Assembly: GCA_965207385.1 (NCBI GenBank)
Contig: CBDBLZ010000005.1
Span: forward strand, 1-64,000
Reading direction: 5' to 3'
Origin: CAZXEU01 sp965207385
Lineage (GTDB): Bacteria; Bacteroidota; Rhodothermia; Rhodothermales; Bin80
DNA: 64,000 nt
The translations under genes and the position numbers were made by a program. The notes under the pieces are model-generated. The model made no database searches. It was given only the letters and a program-made list of their open reading frames with translations, and was not told the origin of the DNA. Position 1 is the first letter of the stretch. Every line of letters begins with the position of its first letter. Positions 25,569 to 32,735 of the stretch are shown piece by piece.

Positions 25569-26366
25569 CTATGCTGCCAGAGAGCGTGCCAGCTGGTTGC
25601 GCAGCTGTCGCAGGGCCGCGCCGCTGTCCCTTGCCACCATGAATGATTCTCCAATGAGCACGGCGTCAATGCCGCCGCGGTGGAGGTGTGCCAGTTCCGC
25701 GGCCGATCCCAGACCGCTCTCGGACACGCGGAGAATGCCGCGGGGCACATGGGAGAATACCCGAAGCGAATGATTGATGTCGACGGAGAAGGTCCTGAGA
25801 TCGCGGTTGTTTACGCCGAGGATGGAGGTCATCGTGAAGTCCAGCTTGGCCAGCTCCTCCTGCGCATACACTTCCACCAGGCACTCCAGTCCGAGCTCGG
25901 AGGCTGCAATCTGCAGCTCGGCCAGCTGCGTGCTTTCAAGTGCGGTCGCTATCAGCAGCACCGCGTCAGCACCATAGGCTCGCGCCTCCAGGAGCTGGTA
26001 GGGATCCACTATGAAGTCCTTTCGGAGCAGGGGCAGGGAGGTGCTCTCGCGGGCCGCCGCAAGATCATCAAGGGAGCCCTCGAAATGACGCTCCTCCGTA
26101 AGAACACTTATAGCGGATGCGCCGGCCTCTTCGTAGGCAGCGGCAACGGCGACCGGGTCCGCGTCCGCGCGCAGCGGACCCTTTGACGGCGATGCCCGCT
26201 TGAATTCGGCAATGATGGACAGCCCTTCGGCGGCCAGCGCGAGGGCCAGCGACCGGGTGCGGCCGCGCTGCTGCGCCAGCTCAAGCAGAACCGCAGGACT
26301 CACTGCCTGCCTGCGCTGCTGAAGGCGCCGGCGCGTATCGCCAAGGATCTGCTGCAGGATGTTCAT
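25569..26366 (-). CDS. trpC: indole-3-glycerol phosphate synthase
   Basis: 265 residues. Ring closure of CdRP to indole-3-glycerol phosphate. Conserved IIAEFKRASPSKGPL, SVLTEERHFEGSLDDL, LLRKDFIVDPYQLLEARAYGADAVLLI, GVNNRDLRTFSVDI and VSESGL are all present. The start overlaps the trpD stop by 4 bp. Confidence 0.98.
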   Translation of the reverse strand: MNILQQILGDTRRRLQQRRQAVSPAVLLELAQQRGRTRSLALALAAEGLSIIAEFKRASPSKGPLRADADPVAVAAAYEEAGASAISVLTEERHFEGSLDDLAAARESTSLPLLRKDFIVDPYQLLEARAYGADAVLLIATALESTQLAELQIAASELGLECLVEVYAQEELAKLDFTMTSILGVNNRDLRTFSVDINHSLRVFSHVPRGILRVSESGLGSAAELAHLHRGGIDAVLIGESFMVARDSGAALRQLRNQLARSLAA

Positions 26367-27376
26367 GCGTTCGAGCCTTCGCGCAGCCGCTCAAGACTGT
26401 CCCGCGCTGCTCCGGAATCGATGCTCTCCCTGGCAGCGGCAAAGCAGGCATCCAGGTCTGCGAAGCGCCCGCTGACGCTGAGTCCGAAGGCACTGTTGAG
26501 CAGCACAACGTCCCGGCTGGGACCCGGTTTGCCATCGAGGATATCCCTGATAATGTCCGCGTTGGTGGCCGCGTCGCCTCCTTGCAGTGCCTTCAGGTTG
26601 CATCGCGAAAAACCGTATTCCTCCGGTCGAATGGTGAAGCGGTGGATCCCCGGCCTTCCGTCCACATGCTCGAAGGCTTCCGTGGCTTCGCACAGCGAAA
26701 CCTCGTCCAGTCCGTCCCGGGCTGCCACGGCAATGACGTGTTTGGCCCCCAGGCGACCGAGGATGGTGGCCATGGTAGCGGCAGCGCGCGGACTGAAGGC
26801 CCCCACAAGCTGGCGCTTGATCTGTGCAGGATTGCACATCGGACCGAGAATATTGAAGCACGTCCGAACACGAAGAATGCGCCTGACGGGCGCGATGTGC
26901 CGCACCGCCGGGTGATACCGCACGGCAAACATGAAGCCGACACCCGCCGTCTCAAGACAATGCTGCACTTGTTCCGGTCCCAGGTCAATGGCCACGCCAA
27001 GTGCGTCCAGCACATCGGCCGATCCGCACTGGGAAGACACGCTGCGGTTGCCGTGCTTGGTGACCGTTACTCCGGCGCCTGCGCAGACGAGCGCCGTGGC
27101 CGTGGAAATATTGAATGTGCCGAGACCATCTCCGCCCGTGCCGCACAGGTCTATGGCGTGAGCGTCGCTGCACTGCACCCTGACAGCATGCTCGCGCATC
27201 GCTACGGTCAGGCCGGTGAGTTCGTCAACGGTTTCTCCCCGCGCACGAATGGCCATCAGGAAGCCGGCCACCTCGCATGGATCGGCCTCGCCTTGCATCA
27301 TGAGATGCATGGCCTCCTCTGCCTGGTCCGTGGTAAGCGTTTCCTGTCGTGACAGGATGGTCAGAAAAGCATTCAT
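26363..27376 (-). CDS. trpD: anthranilate phosphoribosyltransferase
   Basis: 337 residues from the ATG at 27376. Transfers phosphoribose from PRPP to anthranilate. The motifs GTGGDGLGTFNIST, KHGNRSVSSQCGSADVLDALG and the DGLDEVSL metal/PRPP region are intact. The frame extends upstream to 27496, but the ATG overlaps the trpG stop (ATGA) and begins with the conserved helix. A separate protein, not fused to TrpG. Confidence 0.97.
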   Translation of the reverse strand: MNAFLTILSRQETLTTDQAEEAMHLMMQGEADPCEVAGFLMAIRARGETVDELTGLTVAMREHAVRVQCSDAHAIDLCGTGGDGLGTFNISTATALVCAGAGVTVTKHGNRSVSSQCGSADVLDALGVAIDLGPEQVQHCLETAGVGFMFAVRYHPAVRHIAPVRRILRVRTCFNILGPMCNPAQIKRQLVGAFSPRAAATMATILGRLGAKHVIAVAARDGLDEVSLCEATEAFEHVDGRPGIHRFTIRPEEYGFSRCNLKALQGGDAATNADIIRDILDGKPGPSRDVVLLNSAFGLSVSGRFADLDACFAAARESIDSGAARDSLERLREGSNA

Positions 27377-27972
27377 GAGGCGCTTACCGGTTCGGGGTTC
27401 CACTTGTCGACGAGAGCCACCCAGTTGGCTATGATCCGGGGTCCGGCGACCGTCAGTACGCTTTCCGGGTGGAATTGTACGCCTTCGAGTGGCCACCGGC
27501 GGTGCCGGAGGCCCATTACCGTACCGTCCGGCGTTTCCGCGGAAACCTGGAGCATGGCCGGGACCGTGCCACGGTCTACGACCAGGGAGTGGTACCGGGT
27601 GGCCGTGAATTCCTGGTCAACGCCTTCGAAGATGGTATTGCCGTCGTGGCGAACCGCGCTCGTCTTGCCGTGCATCAGGCTGGGGGCATATGTGATGGTG
27701 GCGCCGCTGGCCTCAGCGATTGCCTGGTGGCCGAGGCAGATGCCAAGCATCGGAGTCGCAGGGCCGAGATGCGCAATGACATCCTTGCAGATTCCGGCAT
27801 CATTCGGTCTTCCGGGCCCCGGAGATATAAGTATGCCATCCGGCCTCATGGCTTCGATATCGCGAAGGGAGAGCGCGTCGTTTCGACAGACCGTGACCTC
27901 GGAGTGGTATTGCCCGACGAGATGCACGAGGTTGTACGTAAAGGAGTCGTAGTTGTCCAGAACCAGTATCAT
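27373..27972 (-). CDS. trpG: anthranilate synthase component II (glutamine amidotransferase)
   Basis: 199 residues from the ATG at 27972. Supplies ammonia to TrpE. MILVLDNYDSFTYNLVHLVG opens the class I amidotransferase; the nucleophile Cys is in LGICLGHQAI, and His/Glu are in VQFHPESVLT. The start overlaps the trpS stop by 4 bp. No pabA-specific feature is evident; the operon position supports the tryptophan role. Confidence 0.97.
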   Translation of the reverse strand: MILVLDNYDSFTYNLVHLVGQYHSEVTVCRNDALSLRDIEAMRPDGILISPGPGRPNDAGICKDVIAHLGPATPMLGICLGHQAIAEASGATITYAPSLMHGKTSAVRHDGNTIFEGVDQEFTATRYHSLVVDRGTVPAMLQVSAETPDGTVMGLRHRRWPLEGVQFHPESVLTVAGPRIIANWVALVDKWNPEPVSAS

Positions 27973-28967
27973 GACGGTATGCTGGTAAGCAGCCCGGTGG
28001 CTTCGCGCACTTTCTCCATGCAGGCTTCTGCCCGGGTTCGCGCCGCCAGGGCGCCCTGGCGGAGCACGTCCCATACATAATCCGGTCGCTGCTCCAGCTT
28101 GCGCCGCCGCTCGCGTGCCTCGGCGAAGTAGGCCAGCACCAGTTGCTCAAGCTTCTTTTTTGCGTGGCCGTAGCCGTAGCCGCCGGCCAGATATGCCGAA
28201 CGGAGTTCCGCCAGCGTTTCCGGATCCGCAAAGAGCTTCAGGAGCGCGAAGACATTATCCGTGTCCGGATTCTTGGGTGCTTCAAGCGGCGTTGAATCCG
28301 TAACAATGGCCCGGATGCGGCGCCTCAGCTGCTTGCCTTCGTCGAATATGCCGATCGTGTTGCGATAACTCTTGGACATCTTGCGACCGTCAATGCCGGG
28401 CACAATCGCAACATCTTCGACGATATACGGCTCCGGCACGGGAAAAATGGGAGGATCGGCCGGATAGGCGGCATTGAAGCGCTGCGCGATGTCGCGCGTG
28501 ATTTCGAGGTGCTGCTTCTGGTCCGCCCCGACAGGGACGAGGGTTCCGCCGTAAATGAGAATGTCGGAGGCCTGCAGAACCGGATAATTGAGCAGCCCCG
28601 CGTTTGCACTGAGTCCCTGTGCAACCTTGTCCTTGTAGGATACCCCCTTTTCAAGCTGCGAGACCGGAGTGAGGCAGAAAAAGATCCAGGTCAGCTCCTG
28701 GAGCTGCGGCACGTCGCTCTGCAGAAACAGGTTGGCCTTGTCCGGGTCGAGGCCCAGTGCAAGGTACGTGACGGCCGCATCCAGGGTATGCCGCCTCAGC
28801 GTATCCGCATCGCGCATGGTAGTCATCGCGTGGTAGTTCACGATGAAATAGAAGGACTGCTGCCGTCCCTGCATGGAGATATGCTGGCGGATGGCGCCAA
28901 AGTAGTTGCCTATGTGCAGGGCTCCAGAGGACTGGATGCCCGAAACGACAACGGTGGGCGAATTCAT
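27969..28967 (-). CDS. trpS: tryptophanyl-tRNA synthetase
   Basis: 332 residues, the bacterial TrpRS length. Class I motifs are GALHIGNYFGAI (HIGH) and DGRKMSKSYRNTI (KMSKS). It charges tRNA-Trp (gene at 41585 in this window). Its place inside the trp operon, between the unknown gene and trpG with 4-bp overlap, is unusual. It means that the level of charged tRNA sensed by the leader peptide feeds back on the synthetase as well as on the pathway. Confidence 0.97.
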   Translation of the reverse strand: MNSPTVVVSGIQSSGALHIGNYFGAIRQHISMQGRQQSFYFIVNYHAMTTMRDADTLRRHTLDAAVTYLALGLDPDKANLFLQSDVPQLQELTWIFFCLTPVSQLEKGVSYKDKVAQGLSANAGLLNYPVLQASDILIYGGTLVPVGADQKQHLEITRDIAQRFNAAYPADPPIFPVPEPYIVEDVAIVPGIDGRKMSKSYRNTIGIFDEGKQLRRRIRAIVTDSTPLEAPKNPDTDNVFALLKLFADPETLAELRSAYLAGGYGYGHAKKKLEQLVLAYFAEARERRRKLEQRPDYVWDVLRQGALAARTRAEACMEKVREATGLLTSIPS

Positions 28968-28979
28968 GGCTGGTATCCC

Positions 28980-29456
28980 CTATGATTGGCGGCGAAGCCG
29001 CAATTCTCTCACCGCGCCCCGTGCATGTTCGAGTCGAGCTTCCGCATTCTCTTCCAGCCTGGCCAGCACGGCTCGGGTGCGCATCTGGTGCTCGAATTGC
29101 CGCTCGCGTCTGAGCGCCTCCGCGTAGGCGCTTTCCAGATCCACTACGTCCAGCAGCGGAGCCGGACCCGTTGGCAGCGGATCGCGTGCCACGCCTGCAT
29201 GGGCTGCAGCCCCGCAGCTGAGGATGGTCTCCGAGAGCTTGTCCGCATCCATGCGGGCCGTCTTGAGCAGCGCGGCCGATGACGCAGCCAGATCCGGGTC
29301 CTCGCATTTCTCGATGGCCAGATCCCAGGCGCGATTCAGTGCAATAAGCTGCTTGAGAAGCGGGTTGAGCCGGTCCGCTGTATCGGCTCGGGAGAGCGTG
29401 CGACCGGCCCATCCCTTCTTGAGAACGGCAGCCTTGATTTCCTTCAGAGGCATCAT
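28980..29456 (-). CDS. uncharacterised helical protein inside the trp operon
   Basis: 158 residues, no signal peptide or membrane segment, rich in Ala, Leu, Arg and Glu. It looks all-helical: helices at about 26-45, 52-75, 105-122 and a long charged helix to the C-terminus (RTRAVLARLEENAEARLEHARGAVRELRLRRQS). The pattern LNRAWDLAIEKCEDPDLAASSAALLKTARMDADKL faintly recalls ferritin-like four-helix bundles of the DUF2383 kind, without convincing metal ligands. It lies between trpE (29 bp) and trpS (12 bp), so it is made together with tryptophan enzymes. I do not recognise it and cannot assign a role. Confidence 0.75.
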   Translation of the reverse strand: MMPLKEIKAAVLKKGWAGRTLSRADTADRLNPLLKQLIALNRAWDLAIEKCEDPDLAASSAALLKTARMDADKLSETILSCGAAAHAGVARDPLPTGPAPLLDVVDLESAYAEALRRERQFEHQMRTRAVLARLEENAEARLEHARGAVRELRLRRQS

Positions 29457-29485
29457 AACGTAGGGGTCAAAGGGTCCAAGAGGCG

Positions 29486-30970
29486 CTACAGGAGCCCCTC
29501 GGCTGCCATGAGCAGCGCCATTTTCAGGGCGCGCGCCTTGTTTTCCGTTTCCTCAAATTCGCGCGAGGGCTGGCTGTCTGCCACAATCCCCGCACCAGCC
29601 TGGATGAAAATATCATTGCCGCGCACGACCATCGTGCGAATGGCAATGCAGGTGTCCATATTGCCGGAGAAATCCACGTAGCCTACGGCGCCTGCATAGA
29701 CGCCCCGCTTTGCAGGCTCCAGATCATCAATGATCTCCATGGCGCGCACCTTGGGAGCGCCGGAGACCGTTCCGGCAGGGAAGCAGGCCTTCAGCACGTC
29801 CATGGCGCCCAGATCGGAGCAAAGCGTGCCGGAGACTGCGCTGACTATGTGCATGACGTGGGAGTAGCGTTCGATATAGGCGTAGCGGTCGACTTGCACG
29901 GACCCGGTCTTGCACACCCGGCCCAGATCATTGCGGCCAAGATCAACAAGCATGAGATGTTCCGCCCGTTCCTTGTGATCCTGCAGCAATTCCTGTGCCA
30001 ACGCTTCGTCCTCCTCCGGACTGGCCCCTCGTGCTCGCGTTCCGGCAATCGGCAGCAGCTCTGCCTTGCCGTCTTCGACACGCACCAGCACCTCGGGTGA
30101 GGAGCCGATCAGCGTTACCCTGCCAAAATCGAGATAGAACAGGTAGGGCGACGGGTTTATCTGCCGGAGAGCACGGTAGAGATTGAAGGGATCACCTCCA
30201 AACGAGAGCGTGAAGCGCTGTGACAGGACGACCTGGAATATGTCTCCCTCGAAGATGTGGCGCTTGGCCCGACGCACGGCGTCCTCGAAGTCCTCCCGCC
30301 TGAAGTTGGATGCCATCCTGTCGCCGGAAAGTGTTACGGGGGCGGGTGCATTTATGGAGGCTCGCAATTCCCGCTCCAGAAGGGACAAGCGCCGCGAGGC
30401 GTCCTGGTACGCCTCTTCCACCTGCGTGTCGGCACTAAGGAACGCACTGGACATCAGCACAAGCTGGTGCCGCACCTGATCGAACGCCACGACGGTATCG
30501 TAGAAGCACCATACGGCATCCGGCAGATCCAGGTCATCCTGCGGCATATCCGGCAGCCGCTCGATCAGGCGGACATTGTCATAGCCAAAAAACCCTACAG
30601 CGCCGCAGGTGAACCTTGGCAGCCCCGGCAGGCGCACTTCCCTGTACGCATCCAGGTAGTGCTGCAGTACCTCGAAAATGTCGCCGGCCGGCGCATTCTC
30701 GTCGCGTGCGCCGCGAACGCAAATGCCGTCCTCCGTTGCCTCCAGTATGCGATAGGGATTCTTGCCGAGGAAGGAGAATCGACCCAGCTTGTCTCCTCCC
30801 TCGACGCTTTCAAGAAGAAAGGCAAACGATCCCCTCTCCCGGAGCAGCAGGAACGCGCTCACCGGCGTCAGCAGATCGGCGCTGAGCCGCTTGGTGACAG
30901 GCACCAGGAAGCGTACGCTGCCGCGCGCGCGCTCCTTTTTCACCAGCTTGCTGAATTCGCGAAACGTCAT
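29486..30970 (-). CDS. trpE: anthranilate synthase component I
   Basis: 494 residues from the ATG at 30970. Converts chorismate to anthranilate with TrpG. LIGSSPEVLVRV, PIAGTRARG, HLMLVDLGRNDLGRV and AGTVSGAPKVRAMEII are the chorismate-binding signatures. The N-terminal motif FLLES, which in other TrpE proteins forms the tryptophan feedback site, is present, so allosteric inhibition is likely. An in-frame ATG at 30988 lies inside the terminator stem; the ATG at 30970, 3 bp after the U-tract, is preferred. First structural gene of the operon. Confidence 0.96.
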   Translation of the reverse strand: MTFREFSKLVKKERARGSVRFLVPVTKRLSADLLTPVSAFLLLRERGSFAFLLESVEGGDKLGRFSFLGKNPYRILEATEDGICVRGARDENAPAGDIFEVLQHYLDAYREVRLPGLPRFTCGAVGFFGYDNVRLIERLPDMPQDDLDLPDAVWCFYDTVVAFDQVRHQLVLMSSAFLSADTQVEEAYQDASRRLSLLERELRASINAPAPVTLSGDRMASNFRREDFEDAVRRAKRHIFEGDIFQVVLSQRFTLSFGGDPFNLYRALRQINPSPYLFYLDFGRVTLIGSSPEVLVRVEDGKAELLPIAGTRARGASPEEDEALAQELLQDHKERAEHLMLVDLGRNDLGRVCKTGSVQVDRYAYIERYSHVMHIVSAVSGTLCSDLGAMDVLKACFPAGTVSGAPKVRAMEIIDDLEPAKRGVYAGAVGYVDFSGNMDTCIAIRTMVVRGNDIFIQAGAGIVADSQPSREFEETENKARALKMALLMAAEGLL

Positions 30971-30973
30971 TCC

Positions 30974-31010
30974 AAAGAAAAAGCCCACTGCTATTGTGAA
31001 GCAGCGGGCT
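30974..31010 (-). terminator. trp attenuator terminator (3:4 hairpin)
   Basis: Minus strand: AGCCCGCTGC (31010-31001), 9-nt loop, GCAGTGGGCT (30991-30982), one G-U pair in a 10-bp stem, then TTTTCTTT (30981-30974). It ends 3 bp before the trpE ATG. A strong U-tail terminator directly in front of the first gene of a biosynthetic operon is the mark of transcription attenuation. Confidence 0.88.
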
Positions 31011-31067
31011 CGTCATCCTGTGCAATCGATATCTTATGCCGCGCCCGCCGCCGGTGTGCGGAAAGGC
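31001..31067 (-). promoter_or_regulatory. trp attenuator: mutually exclusive 1:2 and 2:3 pairings
   Basis: Segment 2, GCGGCGGGC (31051-31043), pairs over 9 bp (one G-U) with segment 3, GCCCGCTGC (31009-31001), which is also the 5' arm of the terminator. Segment 2 can instead pair with segment 1: CCGC (31061-31058) with GCGG (31051-31048), and GCC (31067-31065) with GGC (31045-31043), which includes the last base of the second Trp codon. Stalling at the Trp codons would free segment 2 to form the antiterminator; reading through to the stop at 31034-31036 would mask segment 2 and allow the terminator. Confidence 0.75.
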
Positions 31068-31102
31068 CACCAATTCCGATATGCGCTCAATTTGCAAGTC
31101 AC
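31034..31102 (-). CDS. trpL: trp leader peptide with tandem Trp codons
   Basis: A 22-codon frame from a GTG at 31102 reads VTCKLSAYRNWWPFRTPAAG and two Ala, then TAA. TGG TGG is at 31072-31067, 57 bp upstream of the terminator stem; in the E. coli trp leader the corresponding distance is about the same. There is no Shine-Dalgarno, but the putative promoter would place the transcript start at or next to the GTG (leaderless). The same frame is open far upstream, so the exact start is not certain; a TTG at 31090 is an alternative. Confidence 0.7.
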   Translation of the reverse strand: MTCKLSAYRNWWPFRTPAAGAA

Positions 31103-31108
31103 GCGCGC

Positions 31109-31137
31109 AATATACAGCGCCAAATGCCGGGAGGCAA
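31109..31137 (-). promoter_or_regulatory. candidate promoter of the trp operon
   Basis: Minus strand TTGCCT (31137-31132), 17-bp spacer, TATATT (31114-31109), 5 of 6 to the -10 consensus. The -10 ends 6 bp before the leader GTG at 31102. Spacing and position fit the leader peptide and attenuator downstream. Confidence 0.55.
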
Positions 31138-31520
31138 TGCCATTGCAAATAATGAGGAATGGTTTTCCCGCGTAGCGTACCTTACGCACGTGCTTGCCCT
31201 GGAGGCAAGGCTGAGCCGGCCGGGCGAGCTTGCTGAATTGACCAGCGCACAGCGCAGTTCTCATGCCGCATAGCACGGTTCCGGACCTGGGAGTTGTCCC
31301 GTTCTCTTCGGGAATGCCGGTGCAATTCCCGGGTGCGATGCGCGCTCCCGGCAAGAATGGCCTGGCTGTCGGCATAGCTTGCGGCAAGCGCGCCCGGCCG
31401 GGCTCAGCGGGTCGATTCCATACTGAATGGCGTGTGTCACCTGCTCACGCCAATCCACCCGCCAGCGAGATCAATTCCAGTTATACGTTCTTCCTGCTAA
31501 AGCTCAACAGAAGGCAAGAC
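31138..31520. other. spacer between the trp promoter and the VKOR-DsbA gene
   Basis: 383 bp between divergent units. It contains open frames on both strands but none with recognisable sequence or a plausible start. There is a 5-bp TCCCG/CGGGA hairpin near 31300 of no clear meaning. AGAAGG at 31508-31513 is a likely ribosome binding site for the gene at 31521. No convincing promoter for that gene was found. Confidence 0.4.
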
Positions 31521-32735
31521 ATGGCAAGACAAGTGCACGCCCGCTCAGGGGCACTATTTCGTCCATCCGTTGAACGGCTGCTGTTCATACTGGCGCTTCT
31601 GGGTATTCTTCTGACGGTACATCTCGCCTTTTGGTATGGCGGCAGAACCGCGGCCTCGGACCCGGTTTGCGGCGCGGGGTTCGACTGCCAGGCGGTTCTG
31701 GCGAGTGATCCGGCGCTCCTGGGCGTCTCCAGCACCTACTGGGGAATGCTCTTCTATGTGGCGGTTGCGGGCATGGGACTTGGAATTCTGATGCTGGGCG
31801 GAAAGGCCGTCAGCCTACTGTACACGTTGCGGCGCCTGGCTATTGGAGCAGGGTTTTTGTACTCCGCCTTCCTAACGGCACTGCAGTACATGGTCTTGTC
31901 GGACCGCTGCCTGCTCTGCCTGATATCGGCTGCCATAGTTGCGTGCATGACGGCCGTGCTGGTGCTGGAAAAGCGCATTGGCAGCATGGCAGTTCCGGCG
32001 ATAGCACGCGAATTGCGCTTCCGCGGGGTGCTGGCAGTGGCGGCCCTGGTAGTTGCCTTCGCGGACTTTGCCTACTCGGGATCCAGTGCGGGCGAGGCCG
32101 AAATGGCGGTGCTCGGCCCGGTCGAGGCTGCAGATGCCTCGCAGTGCATATACGATCCGGACAGGCCGTACTTCGCCAATTTCGAAAGGCTGGTCGAAGA
32201 CTACGATCCGATCGTCGGCAGGCCGGATGCGCCGGTTACCATCGTCGAGTTTCTGGATCCCAACTGCAATCACTGCAGGGACCTGCATCCGGTGATGCAG
32301 CGCCTTCTCAGTCTGCACAGGGACAACGCGCGCATCGTCTACAAGCCGGTCACGCTTGTCGGAGGCCCGTCCCATTCCCTCGACGAGGTCATGGCCCTGT
32401 GGCTGGCCGAAGAAAGCGGCCGCTTTGAGGAAATGATGGAGCTGCAGTTTCGTCACCAGAACGGTTCGACGGGCCTCAGCGTGGACCGCCTGACGCAGTT
32501 CGCGGACGATATCGGCATGAACGCCGACAGGTTTCGGCAGGATTTGCTGGATGGCCGCCTCGCAAGCCGGGCGCGGCGCGTCATGCAGATCTTCAGCGGC
32601 CTGGGCCTGACGGGAGTACCGGCCGTCATTATCAACGGGCGCCTGATCCATAATTCGTCCCGTTCCATCGGATGCCTGAATTATTTTGTCGAGCAGGCAG
32701 TGGCTGCGGCAAATCAGCCTGGGCCAAATGAATAA
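31521..32735 (+). CDS. VKOR-DsbA fusion, periplasmic disulfide bond forming enzyme
   Basis: 404 residues from the ATG at 31521 (AGAAGG 7 bp upstream). The N-terminal half (about 18-185) is a vitamin K epoxide reductase-like quinone oxidoreductase with about five membrane spans, loop cysteines C50 and C56 and the active-site CLLC at 130-133. The C-terminal half (about 235-400) is a DsbA-like thioredoxin fold with CNHC at 249-252 and the cis-Pro region LTGVPAVIINGR. It should oxidise exported thiols and pass electrons to quinone in one polypeptide, replacing DsbA and DsbB. The frame is open to 31263 without conserved sequence. It overlaps the transketolase start by 8 bp. Confidence 0.9.
   Translation: MARQVHARSGALFRPSVERLLFILALLGILLTVHLAFWYGGRTAASDPVCGAGFDCQAVLASDPALLGVSSTYWGMLFYVAVAGMGLGILMLGGKAVSLLYTLRRLAIGAGFLYSAFLTALQYMVLSDRCLLCLISAAIVACMTAVLVLEKRIGSMAVPAIARELRFRGVLAVAALVVAFADFAYSGSSAGEAEMAVLGPVEAADASQCIYDPDRPYFANFERLVEDYDPIVGRPDAPVTIVEFLDPNCNHCRDLHPVMQRLLSLHRDNARIVYKPVTLVGGPSHSLDEVMALWLAEESGRFEEMMELQFRHQNGSTGLSVDRLTQFADDIGMNADRFRQDLLDGRLASRARRVMQIFSGLGLTGVPAVIINGRLIHNSSRSIGCLNYFVEQAVAAANQPGPNE

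Noticed and set aside
31053..31142. Alternative 14-codon leader starting ATG at 31142 with one Trp codon
   Set aside because: It lies mostly upstream of the predicted transcription start and contains a single Trp codon; the frame with tandem Trp codons fits the hairpins better.
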